Below, piece by piece: positions 1 through 10,410 of a stretch of DNA of 16,819 bases. A program made the position numbers and the translations under genes. The notes under the pieces are model-generated. The model had not been told where the DNA came from. It saw nothing but the letters and a program-made list of their open reading frames with translations, and did no database searches. The stretch covers positions 1-16,819 of the forward strand of contig RCAB01000827.1 in NCBI GenBank assembly GCA_003640385.1. Reading direction: 5' to 3'. How positions within the stretch are numbered: the first letter of the stretch is position 1; each line of letters begins with the position of its first letter. The stretch is from Setaria digitata (lineage: Eukaryota; Nematoda; Chromadorea; Rhabditida; Setariidae).

Positions 1-552
1 GGATGATGGCAATGTGGCAGGGTTGTTAAAGTTGCGATATTCCGTCTAAGGAAGTGCCTTTTTAGTAACTACTTGTAAGAAACGAGTACATTTTAGAATT
101 CAAAAAAAAATCTTCATTATGTTCAAATATTTTATTTTTCGTTACTGTAAAAATTGAGCGTTCACAATTCACAGAATGGTTCAAACCACAAATTATTTCA
201 TAATTCAATTGTATTAAGACAAATATCTCGTGCATACAAAATACACATACCGCTAATTAACAATATGAGCATGAGACAAATTTACAAATGAGAGTATTGA
301 ATAGATAGAGTCGTGAGTTCGAGATGGTTTAAGGTTTTGATGAATTTAAGCTTTTCGAAATATAAATTTGAAGAAATTGTTGCATTGATCATTCATTAAA
401 GAAGTGAGTCATGTTACGAAGAATTATTTGGTAGTGAAAAAGTTTATATTGCTATTGGAGTTATTGAATAACCTCTTGGAATTCACTACTCCGTAAAACC
501 AGGTCGTTAGTGATTCGGACATCGTTGTTAATCATACCTTACCAAAATAGAT
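1..552. other. 3' flank of the left gene, no other gene seen
   Basis: AT-rich sequence downstream of the minus-strand stop at 553-555. It should contain the 3' UTR of that gene. I see no exon with both splice signals on either strand. Confidence 0.5.
131..136 (-). promoter_or_regulatory. Candidate polyadenylation signal of the left gene
   Basis: The plus strand reads TTTATT, so the minus strand reads AATAAA, about 415 nt downstream of the TGA at 553-555. The hexamer is common by chance in such AT-rich DNA. Confidence 0.3.
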
Positions 553-2067
553 TCATGTTTTCGCTGGCATATTGTTAGCGGTGTAATCTAATGCTAATGG
601 ATTGATCAGCATATCTGCTTGCTCGTTCTCAAAAAAACTATCTGAGAAGCTGATTTCTGAAATAGAGTTCGGATGAATGATAGATTTGGAAATCAGTATA
701 ATTGGATTAAAATGAGTTACTGTTTGGTAAAAATTTTGAAGAATTCATCAACCCAAGAAGTGAGAAACAGTTCCAAACTTCAATGATTATATTTAGACTT
801 TTTTTTTTTTGCAAAAAAAAAAAAAAAAAAAAAAGAGAGATGCCGTTGATATTGCGATCAGTTTGGTCCAAATTAATACTTGCACCCAATACGGAGCAAT
901 TCGATGTCACTTCCCGGCCTGTAAAGTCAAAAAACATTATAAAACAGTAGCTATAGTGATTACATGTAGTTCATTTGATTCTTTAATACTTTAATTTAAA
1001 TTAACTTTTAAATTTTCGATAAAAAATGCCTAGTAATCTTCATGAGTAGAAACGAAAAGCGTAGTTGTGTTCTAAATGCATTTTTTACCCACTATGCGTC
1101 ATTGACAGCAATACACGGAAAAGATTAAACGGTCTGCAGGAATGGATTACTTGTATATTGGTTAAATGAAGAAAACTTTCAAACGTTTACTTAAATTTAA
1201 ATCAACAGTAAAGGAAGTACCTGAAATATGTTCGACAGCTGAATTGCTTGTGACAGATAAAAGACTGGCCGGCAAGAAATCTTCAGTAAACGATACTTGA
1301 TCGATTGAACTCAAATCTGAATTGGAAACCCAACATAATTGATACATCCTGGAAATTCGATGAAAGAAGATTCCTATTAATTAAGGTATCAGAATTTTTA
1401 TCATATCTGGCCAAATGTAAATCACATACTCGCAATCCATTGATAATAATGGAAATGTTGAAGGTTGGTCTGGAATATTTGGCGAATTCGTAATATTTGA
1501 GATGCACCCTAAAATATTAACTTTACTAGAATATTTTTCACCTTCTAAAATAAAATTTAAAATGCTAATTTGGAATTACACAAAAATTGTATTTTAATTC
1601 ATACTTGGCGAACATGGTGGAAATGTCTCAATTAACATGCTTGAATGAAGGCCCCAGCTGTCTTCTAAATAATTATCCTCAAAAATAAATTTACTCTGCT
1701 CCTCTTTTGGGCTCTGAAAATGTCAGAACAAAAGTTCGATTTAAAATTTCATTCAATTTAATTTGAGTTCACAAAAACGCTTGTGCAAATAAATTAAATC
1801 TATTTAACTTCGCAGTATTATCGGCAAAGCAAATTGCAAGTTTAACCTTGTTTCATATACTAAAAGCTTTCTAGAAGTTCAAGTACCTCAACTTATTAAC
1901 ATGCTAAATAGAGCAAAAATTTAATATTCAGATGTAAAAATGCTTGCAGTTACGTTTTGAATATTATGTTCCGAAGTATGGTACAAGCTACCCAATGTTG
2001 AAACCCTTAGCGCTGGTCTTATAGTTGACTTAACAACATAATCAACTGCCAATGTTCCATCTGCCAT
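553..2067 (-). CDS. Unrecognised six-exon gene, about 177-residue serine/acid-rich protein
   Basis: Six exons join in phase on the minus strand: 2067-1954, 1713-1605, 1469-1430, 1348-1221, 918-880 and 656-553 (534 nt, 177 codons plus TGA). Each acceptor ends in CAG (TTTTCAG, TTTCAG, TTCCAG or TTTACAG types) and all donors are GT, including GTAACT and GTATGT. Intron phases run 0, 1, 2, 1, 1, and the frame stays open throughout, which is the main support. The product starts MADGTLA and is rich in Ser, Asn, Asp and Glu, with no evident signal peptide or membrane segment and no domain I recognise. It is probably largely disordered. The ATG follows the acceptor directly. Exon 5 is the weakest link because its donor is GTATTA. 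A different gene structure, or extra 5' exons, cannot be excluded. Confidence 0.6.
799..834. repeat. T12-GC-A22 inverted homopolymer
   Basis: Twelve T (799-810), then GC, then twenty-two A (813-834). The two runs are complementary with only two bases between them, so the tract could fold back on itself. It lies in the last intron of the left gene (657-879), 46 nt downstream of that intron's donor. Confidence 0.9.
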
Positions 2068-2074
2068 CTGAAAA
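2068..2074 (-). other. Acceptor site abutting the ATG, possible spliced-leader site
   Basis: The minus strand reads TTTTCAG immediately before the ATG at 2067-2065. A nematode-type acceptor flush with a start codon fits a trans-splice site. A GTAAGT lies only 40 nt upstream, so an ordinary but very short cis intron is the alternative. The reading phase of the upstream sequence does not support that. Confidence 0.4.
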
Positions 2075-4003
2075 TTCTCATGTGTTCAATTTTGGACAAG
2101 CACTTACACTTCTCACTAGGACTTCCCATTGCAAAAGACGGTAAAAAGTCTATATCAGTGTTCTTTTTTTTTTTTTTTCATTAGAGAGGGCATTAATTCT
2201 TAGCCAACTATTTCTTAATGCAATTAAAAAATTCTATTAAATAAAGTGGATACCATCAACGTTTGAAATGATGTTTGCATATTTTGTTTATCGGCAAGTG
2301 TTGTTTTAACTGGAAAGCTATATGACAAATTTTTTGGCAGCAAATGTTTACTCAATAAAGTTTTCATATTTTGATTTTTTGTCATCAAACGAAACTACCG
2401 AAGAGACATGAGGAACCTTATGCGAGCAAATATTCCTGCCAAATTTTAGATTAAAAAAGACCGAATAAGAAAGATATATTTATCGGAAATGAAATGAATA
2501 AATTCAAAACATAAAAAGCGGAACATTCTCATATGACAGTATAATTTCCTAGTAATGATTATAAATGAAGAAAAATATTAACAACCGACTGCCAAGCCAA
2601 CGTGATCCATTCATTATACAATGAGTTGGTCATTAAGTTTCTCCTTAAGATTTGTTTTCCGGAACATTCTGCTTATCTCACTATTTACATTACTGGTATA
2701 CTTTTTTTCCTTTTGTAAATGTGTTTTCTTAAAATTTTATTAAATCAATAAAATCCTTTTTACTTTAAAACTGCAAGCTTATTTAAAGGAAAGAGCTCAA
2801 ATTTTTTATTCAATTTGTCGACCCAACTTTTAAATTTTCTGAGAACTATTAAAATTTATTTTTTTTAATTATTTCATCTCTACAAAATGCCCAAGATATG
2901 TGTTGATTGAGCAATTTTACTTGTTAGTTTTTCCTTCCCAACTCTTGCAAATTTTGCTAAATTCTAGCCATTTCAGTTTCACTGATCAACATTTCTCGAC
3001 AACTGAAGCCAAAATTCGTTCTATTTTTTTAGGTGTTAGTAAATTAATAAATAAAAAAAAAAAAAAAAAACTGAGCATCATCCATAAAAAGGGTCATTTC
3101 CGATTGAAGTGAATATTGTTAAAATAGAACGTCTGAGTGAATGAATCCTTTGGGATCTCAAGCAAAATTTTTTTACACTTATCGTCAAAATAAGAAGTGG
3201 TTAACACAATTATCAAACTTAACCGTTCGCGAGAGCTAACAAAGTGTACTCTTATATCTATGTACTCGTATATCTAATTTAAAGAAATATTAACTGCATA
3301 AGGTCATTTATCTCATAGAAATTTATTATTTGAAGTTTATAATCCATTTATCATCATATTTCAAATTATACACAATTACTTCATCATGGATATTTTCTGA
3401 CACAGTTCAATAATGATGCAAAAATTAGTTAAGTCATAGATCACCTCTACTTTAAGCTATACATTCCATAAAATCAGAATCGCTAAATCGAATCTTGAAA
3501 AAATAAACAGAGAGTAATTAAACTTACTTCCTTGATTGTAAGCTAACTTGAAGATTTACAATACACATTAATCAATAAATCCCGCAGGAAAAGAATTTCA
3601 TTTGGATATCATGATATTTAATCACAAATTTTTTAAAGCTTATTGCCCAGATCTGTACAGCGAAATTTAATCTACATTATCTATATATCTTTGTTGTTTA
3701 ATTACATCTCCTTAATCATCGATGCAATCGTGTTACTGAAAAAGACAAAACAAAATGATATAGATCATATTTGATGAAAGTAAAATATTTCACGAACTAT
3801 AAATAAAAACGAAAAAATTCGACGAACTTAAGTCAACAACTACAATCCAGTTAAAATGAGACTTTCTCAGGATTTATGAATGAGAGATACTTCACTACTA
3901 TGAATGATAACTGCAACTCCTATTGATTTTGGTAAAATTTTTGGACCATCGCTGCAGCAAGAAGCGGTATTCCCGATCTGATGCGGAAAACAATGGATTA
4001 ATT
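2075..4003. other. Intergenic stretch without supported gene
   Basis: About 1.9 kb of AT-rich sequence between the start of the left gene and the stop of the phosphatase gene, both on the minus strand. It holds T and A runs near 2164-2178 and 3053-3070. Open frames here are short and rich in Phe, Leu and Lys. An acceptor-like CAG at 3978-3980 is followed by about 36 open minus-strand codons (3977 downward) and could be an alternative last exon of the phosphatase gene. Confidence 0.45.
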
Positions 4004-7000
4004 TCATAACACTGAATTTAGACTATTCAAAATTTTATTAACCTCAGAATCCTCGTCATTTACATTTGCAGCCAGAATTTCATGTTGCAGTTTGCAGAAA
4101 CAACTCCAATCGTTCAAATCTCCTTCCTCCTGAATGAATTTCTAAATGCCTAGATTAATTTTTTTCTACTTTTGTTTTCTTTTGCAAGAAAAAAAAAAAG
4201 ACAATTAAAAAGACTATCAATTTTTATCCATTCAGTTTTCAAGAAAAATTTAAAATTTAAAAGATGCAAAAACAATAGTAATAATAAATATTATTATCAC
4301 GTAATGCATCTAAGTCTAAATGACATGTACAATTCTACCCACCTTACCTTTCTGAAAATGAATTCTTTACTAATTTTCATTAACATACATTCTTTCTATC
4401 AGGCAGGCCACTTTCTTGCGCAATATGCTTTAACCAGTTGATGAAAGTATTGAAGAAATAACGTGCTAGTGAAGGCGACCGCTTGAGATCAGATAATGTA
4501 AAATATGTTGGTGATTTTGGTGATATCATATCTTGAAGCTTAAAGTTTTAAAATCTAAAATGGGAATGGAAAAAAATTTTACATGCAACTACATCAAGTC
4601 TACGAAATGCATTTGCTAGACGCAGAGAAATTCAGAGTCTCCAAAATTTGGTGTAAAGAACAAATTGTTTGGCGGTCCATCAGTTTGTTTTGGAATTATA
4701 ATTAGTCTTGACATAACGAATCCTCACTGAGCGCTATCTCTTACGTTGGAAAGTCATTGAAAGCAAGCACTCTTAGCGGTGATCCAATTATATTGTAATA
4801 ATAAAAGCAATTTCTTGCATTTATTTCTTTCCCGAGAGCTTTCCTCCACAATTATGACAACGTCTATTAACAAAGGAGATTTTACCATGTTAACTAAATC
4901 CCTAAATGTCATTACATCCATATCCACACGATTAACACTTTCCATAACTTCATTATAAAATCTTTCCATTTCGTCAAATGAAATACGACCATCGCCGTTT
5001 AAATCCATTACTCGGAACCAATATTCGATACTTAAATTGTAAAAAAAAAAAAAACTACCAAGTATAAGAGTCCTATTCTTTGGAAATTTAGTTCAAAAAT
5101 TCAGTTATGATTGAGGGAAAGGAGCTACAATGAGAAAGCCTATAAAATGCTGCTACAGGCTATTCTAAAGAAGATTACATGTATGGTTTAAACAACTAAC
5201 TACTTATAACAACTAAATTATACTTCGCAACGTAAGCTGTACCAAATGACGAATTTACAGAAATTTTTTCATCAGATGTTTCATCTGGACCAGCTTACGG
5301 TTGCGAATTTCATACAAACACAAGTCTGAAAACCAATTAATTTTTGTTGACCTTTTTGGATGACACTTATCAACTTCTGCCAACAAGAAATTCACAAACG
5401 CAGTGTAGTCCATAGTTCGGTTTCCTCTGTAATTCGATGATACAGCTCCAGAAAAGATACGTTGCATTACCAAATTTGTTAATGCTGAAAACTTTCTAAT
5501 AAAATAGCGCTTAATACAAATTATCCGTAAATGACGTAAACTTGAGTCACAAAGCATCACGTTTCTATGCCTAACAATACGTACCTCCATTCGAATAAAG
5601 CGAAAGATCAAACGGTGTCAACTGATTTTTTTCACCCCTATCCAATATATGAAAGTTGCAGTAAATGACGTAAAAATGCTCGTAACTAAAAAATTCACGT
5701 TCCTCGTTAACCTCCACTTTTTCTAACATCTTAATTGCCTGTAATATACTTCTTTTTTTTTTTTTTTTTTCCCGAAAAATTTTTCGAAAGATAATCGAAA
5801 GAATGAGGCATAGCTCAACTAATATCGAATTGTGTTGAATTATTACACGAAATTATGTTTGAACTGCTTTAACACTTTAATGATTAACACTGTTATTAGT
5901 ATATGAAGCAAATTAGCAAATTACCTGTAATAAGTTTGATATCCTTAACTCTACCATAGAAATACATTTATTCCAAGAATGGCACACACCCCAAAAAATG
6001 CGAGTTGTAACCTGAAATATTTCAAATTTTAAATTAAAATACGACTATTTCTTGAACAAAAGAAAAAACTCTTTCATAACTGTTTTTATGTACGCTTGAT
6101 GGAAGGTGTCTGCTTCTTTCAAGAAGCTCAATGAAGGTAATGTCTCGATCAAGTCTTGAATAAGTGATTCGAAGTCATTTGCAGTAAGAAAATTTCGACT
6201 TCCATTCGTCAAAATGTAAACAAAACGTGAAGCTTCATCATGAGCAGTTTTTTCGAACCTAAAAAAAAAAAAAAGAAAAAATGAATTTAACTGAGACTAT
6301 GCTTCTGCACTTAACGATGAAAGATGAAAGATTGAAATTTGCTGTACGAAGGAACAGTTACAATTTCTGAAAGCATACTTTTCCCACCAATTTGAAAATT
6401 CAATAAAAGAAATATAATTTGCATTTGAAGTACAAATAGAATTGTAGAGCGGTCGTTTCCATAATGGACATAATTCGGATGCTGAACAAATTTCTGCCAT
6501 ATGAAACAGATTGACCTAAAGTAAGAAAGTACAATTCAAGTATCATAATTTGAAAGTATTTTATTTTCAATTTTCAAAAATTAATCTCTTCATCCCGTAT
6601 GTGTACATGGAAGTTTTCCAGGACACGTGAAATAATTTAAAATTCAGAGTTATTGTTCATTCACTACTCTAGCAATTATTTGAATTCCTGAAAATTTGTA
6701 AAAAGTGCTAAACCTGATCGTTATATTTGCGAAATAACCCTTCTATAGCGTCCAAATTATAATTTTTTGTTCCAACAAGCGGAATGCCACATGGATAGTA
6801 AAAACTGGAAAGCAAATTCAACAAATATTAGATTTTTGGCGAAGTTGAACTAATGAAGTTTTGAAACTTAATGCACTTGCCGCGGGATACTAAACGATAT
6901 TGGCTCAGTTTCTTCAACAATATCAATTTCATGGAAAGCTGAGGAATCAAGATCGACCGGTAAAAGCGTTTCAAAGGAACTGAAACTTGCGCACAATTTA

Positions 7001-10000
7001 CGTATCAAACAGATAAATTCAAAAATTTTGAAACTTATCAAGCGAGAAGTTCGTATTTGATGAAAATCCTACTTTTCATTTCGTCCCCTTTCTATTCTCC
7101 CGAGCATTGACTCATCCTGATTTCTCTAAAATATTTGGAACTCAATTCTCAATCTAACTGATGTAGGTAAATAAAACAGAATTTCCAAAATTGCTTCCCT
7201 ATTCATTCTACGAATTAAATTTTTCCTCACTAACTTCGCCCTACATTCTTTAGCCATCATGAAATATGACGAGATCTATGTAAAGTCTCTGTGGAAAAAC
7301 TTTTTTTAAATCATTATTTATTTTAAATCATAAGAAAACTATTGTTTTCTTATGTATTGTTTACAACCTGAAGAGTAAAATGTGGACATTCATCACAGTC
7401 AACACTTTCGTTTTCTCTAGAGCACTTGAGAATATTTATTTGTTCTCGATCAAATCCATCATGTTGCCATAATCTATAGAAATATTTCACAACTATAAAT
7501 TTTAATTAACTACATTTTATAAATCGACGATATGCTTTGAAGAGTGATTTTTGAGTATTTCGAATATTTTGCTGCATCGGATTCTCATACTGTGTAAGGG
7601 ATTTAGCATCAGAAAATTAAAAAAAGAAAAAAAAAAAAAAAAAAAAAAAACTGCGTGCTAATTATAAAATGGCTTACTTTCTTGATATTTTTGGAACATG
7701 GATGCACATTTCAAGACTCTGCAAAGTGCTAGTTTGAAACACATTTACATTTCAAACTCTCAAATATTCAACAAGTTCTATGGCCTATAAAAAAATGCAA
7801 CAAAAAATAGGAAAAAAAAAACCCTTAAAATGTTATCGGAATTCATTTACCGGGAAGGGGGAAGCTGTGCGCCAGGAAACATCATTATCATTCGAATCAT
7901 TAGTAATTCCATTATTCGAAGCGGTTTCAGAAGTACTTATCATCAGTGAATTTAGATTATTTTGCAATGTATCGTTGTCCAGTTTTTGGGCTGTGATTGC
8001 CTGTAATTTCACATCTCTTATTACTACCAAAATATAAAATTTAAAATACAAAACTAAAGAAAGAAAAAAATTGAGTTTCAAATTTTTGGAATAGCTAAAG
8101 ATCAGAAAAGTTCAGTCAATTTAAATGCATTTTCATTTAATTTCCTGAACCAGTTTTTTTTTTTTTTTTTTTCACACACTATATAAAACATAACAATGGA
8201 GATAAAAACGATACCATGTCGGCCTTTTGTAGAACTAACATATCATGATGAATACTCCTTGCTGAAAAAATATCCGGACATGATGAGCTACTCGGAATTT
8301 GTCTACCGCAATTCCAGATATTTTCTTGCTCTCGTTCAAATTTTTCAAACCATTTAAACCTATAAAATAGATGATCTGATCGATTGTCACTACTTTTCTC
8401 ACTTCGTAACACATGAAAATGATCAGTAAAAAGTAAGCCTACTTTCTTGGTGTCTCCAAAAGTTTCGTAAGCATATTAGGATTCTGAAAACAACCACAGT
8501 GAGATTTACATTTGCCCTTCAGGTGATAATCGTGCACTTAGCGAATGAACTAATCGACTAATAAGAAGCCTGATAAGTAGCAACCATACCAAATGCAAGG
8601 ATAATATACATGAAGATTCACTCTTATAATTTAAAACATCTGACGATGCTGGATTTTCATAAGCTTCGGAAATGTGATGCAATGTTTTGTGCTGATAATT
8701 CCAAAAGAAGTCTTTCGCTAGCCTTCGTGGACTTGTAAGCTGAAGTTTTAAATTTTTTTTTTTTTTTTGAATTAAGAAAGTCAAAATTCGGATAAAATTA
8801 AATAAAAACATTTCATTCGCAGAATGTTTCCATGTCTTTTTCTACAATGCAATCTGCTACTTGCTGAATGACAATATCAACAATTCAACGACATAATAAA
8901 AATTATTTTGCTACTCAAAATGAAAAACAGGGCAAGAACAATAGTAAATAATGATTAATAACAAGGAACAGTTAACATTAAAAACGATAATGGCAATAAT
9001 ATTAATTAAAATAACAATGTTAGCCACAGTAATATTTTTGGAATCTAAGAGTTTTGCGCAAATCTATAATCTGATTTGCTTGGTCATCAATGTTTTCCTC
9101 AGGGCCAAAATTTTGAGAAACGAAAGAGTACTATCAGTCTTCTTTACTACTTTCCTGAAGCAGTAAAAACGATAATATTTTTTCTTGTTTTATATTTGAA
9201 TCTGATCAATAACTTTGTTTAACTTCATCCAGTTATTTGCAGAAGGAAGATTTAAACAAGTATAGCATAACAGTACGTAAAATTTAATGTACTAACCAAT
9301 ATAGATAAACTCATTGAAGATTATTATCATTAATTTTCGTCCAACTTAGTTTCCCTAAAATTCTAGTTTCAGATATTGAATTCTTAAAAAAAATGCTTAT
9401 GTAAATGAGATATCTCGTAAGTTACAATACATCTATGAAAAAAAGATCATCAAATTAAAAAAAAGTACAGCTGCTGATGGGAATTATTTCCCCCCATGAT
9501 TTTATTTGCAATAGCACTTATTGTCTTAACAGAACATAAAACTATAACTGGAAGAAGATATTAAAAATAACACTACAATTTCCACATTACAAAACTACAT
9601 AGAAAATAATAGATACGAAAAAAAAAAAAAATCTTTTAGGTATGTTGCAGCCATGATATTAGTCCTTGCGCTAATAAGTCTGTCAGAAAGAATTCACTTG
9701 GAGAATTCCGGACTCAATAAATTTTTGGCACTTAAAAAATGCTCAGAAGTTTGAATCCATCAATCATGAAAATATTTAAAGCTTAAACACTTACAGTTTC
9801 GTCGTGAAGATTACATTTCGAAATTCGCATCGAATTGTGCTGTGGAGAAACTGGCGGTAACACAAAGGTTGAACTGTTTTGCTGAATTGCTGCTACTTCA
9901 AAATTATCACTTTTAGCTGATCGCTTAGTTAGATTCATTGGAAAACTGTCATCATTTCCATTATCAGATGTAATTTCTTTATATAATTCTGATTCCTTCA

Positions 10001-10280
10001 TCTCCTATAAAACATATACAGTCAAGCAATCGCAATGCACCATTACATCTACTACAAATAAAATTCCTGAAATCCTTTTCTTCAACAACGATTATTGGCC
10101 ATAATTTATTTACAGAATCAGGTGTGATACAAATCAACAAAACGAAAATGGCACTGAAGCATGATACTAAAAGCTGGAAAATGACAGAAAGAAGACCAAA
10201 TGGTATGAAAAACATACTGATATGGGAGCATGTAGTACGCATTGTTCTTTATAACAGTTTGCTAATGTTCCATCTGTCAT
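4004..10280 (-). CDS. PPP2R3: PP2A regulatory subunit B'' (PR72/PPP2R3 family), 19 exons
   Basis: Exons: 10280-10218, 10004-9795, 8739-8590, 8483-8443, 8359-8215, 8000-7851, 7718-7678, 7473-7368, 7125-7073, 6979-6881, 6804-6714, 6515-6379, 6258-6081, 6011-5925, 5738-5585, 5484-5352, 5030-4886, 4538-4389 and 4129-4004. They sum to 2259 nt (752 residues), and every junction keeps phase. B'' subunits bind the PP2A scaffold and direct the phosphatase to substrates in a calcium-sensitive way. Family motifs seen in order: IPRFYYP (351-357), CPLWKRPLY, SYEHFYVIYC, QRIFSGAV (near 576-583), SIEYWFRVMDLNGDG with a canonical EF-hand loop at 622-633, then SDLKR. The first EF loop (550-561) is degenerate. 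The N-terminal 340 residues are Ser/Asn-rich, unlike known members, and carry a duplicated exon pair. The stop assumes the last exon reads through a weak GTTAAT. The first exon is less sure, and ATG 10001-9999 is the alternative start (730 residues). Confidence 0.92.
4886..5030 (-). other. PPP2R3: Phosphatase-subunit exon with the canonical EF-hand
   Basis: This 145-nt exon (phase 2 to 0) encodes SIEYWFRVMDLNGDG and what follows. The 12-residue loop has Asp, Asn, Asp at positions 1, 3 and 5, Gly at 6, Ile at 8 and Glu at 12, so it should bind calcium. The acceptor is TTTAAG rather than CAG, but the phase and the family match at the junction are exact. Confidence 0.9.
5585..5738 (-). other. 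PPP2R3: Phosphatase-subunit exon with a degenerate first EF-hand
   Basis: This 154-nt exon contains SYEHFYVIYC, diagnostic of B'' subunits, followed by the position of the first EF loop. The loop reads LDRGEKNQLTPFDL here. Asp is kept at loop position 1, but positions 3 and 5 are Gly and Lys where family members usually have acidic residues. Confidence 0.85.
6805..6880 (-). other. PPP2R3: GC-AG intron in the phosphatase gene
   Basis: The donor at 6880-6875 reads GCAAGT after an exon ending CCGCG. The acceptor at 6806-6805 is AG after TTTCC. Using the GC donor restores IPRFYYP across the junction in phase 2. The nearby GT at 6876-6875 would shift the frame and destroy the motif. The intron is 76 nt. 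Confidence 0.88.
7368..7718 (-). repeat. PPP2R3: Second copy of a duplicated exon pair (phosphatase N-terminus)
   Basis: Exons 7718-7678 (41 nt, phase 0 to 2) and 7473-7368 (106 nt, phase 2 to 0). Peptide landmarks are SRK at the junction, then FDREQINILKC. It mirrors the pair at 8215-8483 in exon length, phase and the pattern F-x-R-E-Q-x-N-I-x-x-C. Confidence 0.65.
7627..7650. repeat. A24 homopolymer
   Basis: One of about a dozen long A or T runs in the window. Others: 3053-3070 (A), 5041-5054 (A), 5753-5770 (T), 6261-6274 (A), 8154-8172 (T), 8753-8768 (T), 9618-9631 (A), 16447-16461 (T). Nearly all are intronic or intergenic. The A run at 6261-6274 forms the polypyrimidine tract of a phosphatase-gene acceptor. 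Confidence 0.85.
8215..8483 (-). repeat. PPP2R3: First copy of a duplicated exon pair (phosphatase N-terminus)
   Basis: Exons 8483-8443 (41 nt, phase 0 to 2) and 8359-8215 (145 nt, phase 2 to 0). Peptide landmarks are TPRK at the junction, then FEREQENIWNC. The two 41-nt exons match at roughly 22 of 41 bases by eye. The preceding exon (8739-8590) has a looser third version, SPRRLAKDFFWNYQ. Confidence 0.65.
8740..9794. other. Large intron of the phosphatase gene, nothing else seen
   Basis: This 1055-nt intron lies between exons 2 and 3. It is AT-rich with runs at 8753-8768 (T) and 9618-9631 (A). The open frame at 8951-9166 on the plus strand is low-complexity Ile/Leu/Asn sequence without splice or start context. 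Confidence 0.5.
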
Positions 10281-10287
10281 CTGAAAA
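10281..10287 (-). other. Acceptor site abutting the phosphatase ATG, possible spliced-leader site
   Basis: TTTTCAG on the minus strand lies directly before the ATG at 10280-10278. The downstream exon ends at a strong GTATGT donor (10217) in phase 0 with the next exon. The 27 bases around acceptor and start match those at 2048-2074 at 25 positions. Confidence 0.4.
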
Positions 10288-10313
10288 AGGATTTTATACC
10301 GAAATGTTTAACG

Positions 10314-10410
10314 CTACTCTTTCAGATGCCATTTGTTTGGCTTCTTTTTGTCTGGAGGGTTATAATCTGAGTCAAAGTAACATTTCCATTGAAAAAATTT
10401 AGAATGACCC
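10314..10410 (-). CDS. Possible 3' exon of an unidentified gene (weak)
   Basis: After a good acceptor (CTTTCAG, 10417-10411) a minus-strand frame runs 31 codons to TAG at 10316-10314. Its composition looks protein-like (Lys, Asp, Trp, Tyr; contains YFDSDYNPPDKKKPNKW). I find no partner exons upstream and do not recognise it. If real, its stop is only 33 nt from the phosphatase start, an operon-like spacing. A longer plus-strand frame overlaps it, so chance is a real possibility. Confidence 0.22.

Noticed and set aside
1305..1493. Plus-strand open frame of 62 codons
   Set aside because: It lies antisense to exons 3 and 4 of the left gene, which have matching splice signals and phase.
2900..3112. 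Plus-strand open frame of 70 codons
   Set aside because: It ends in a poly-Lys run created by an A18 tract, with no codon or motif support.
3868..3977. Minus-strand segment after a CAG acceptor, open in one frame for about 36 codons
   Set aside because: It would need the weak GTTAAT donor at 4042. All three phases give short open frames, so its use as a last phosphatase exon is undecided and the simpler stop at 4004 was kept.
10124..10402. Plus-strand open frame of 92 codons
   Set aside because: No splice or promoter context, and it overlaps the minus-strand first phosphatase exon and its acceptor.
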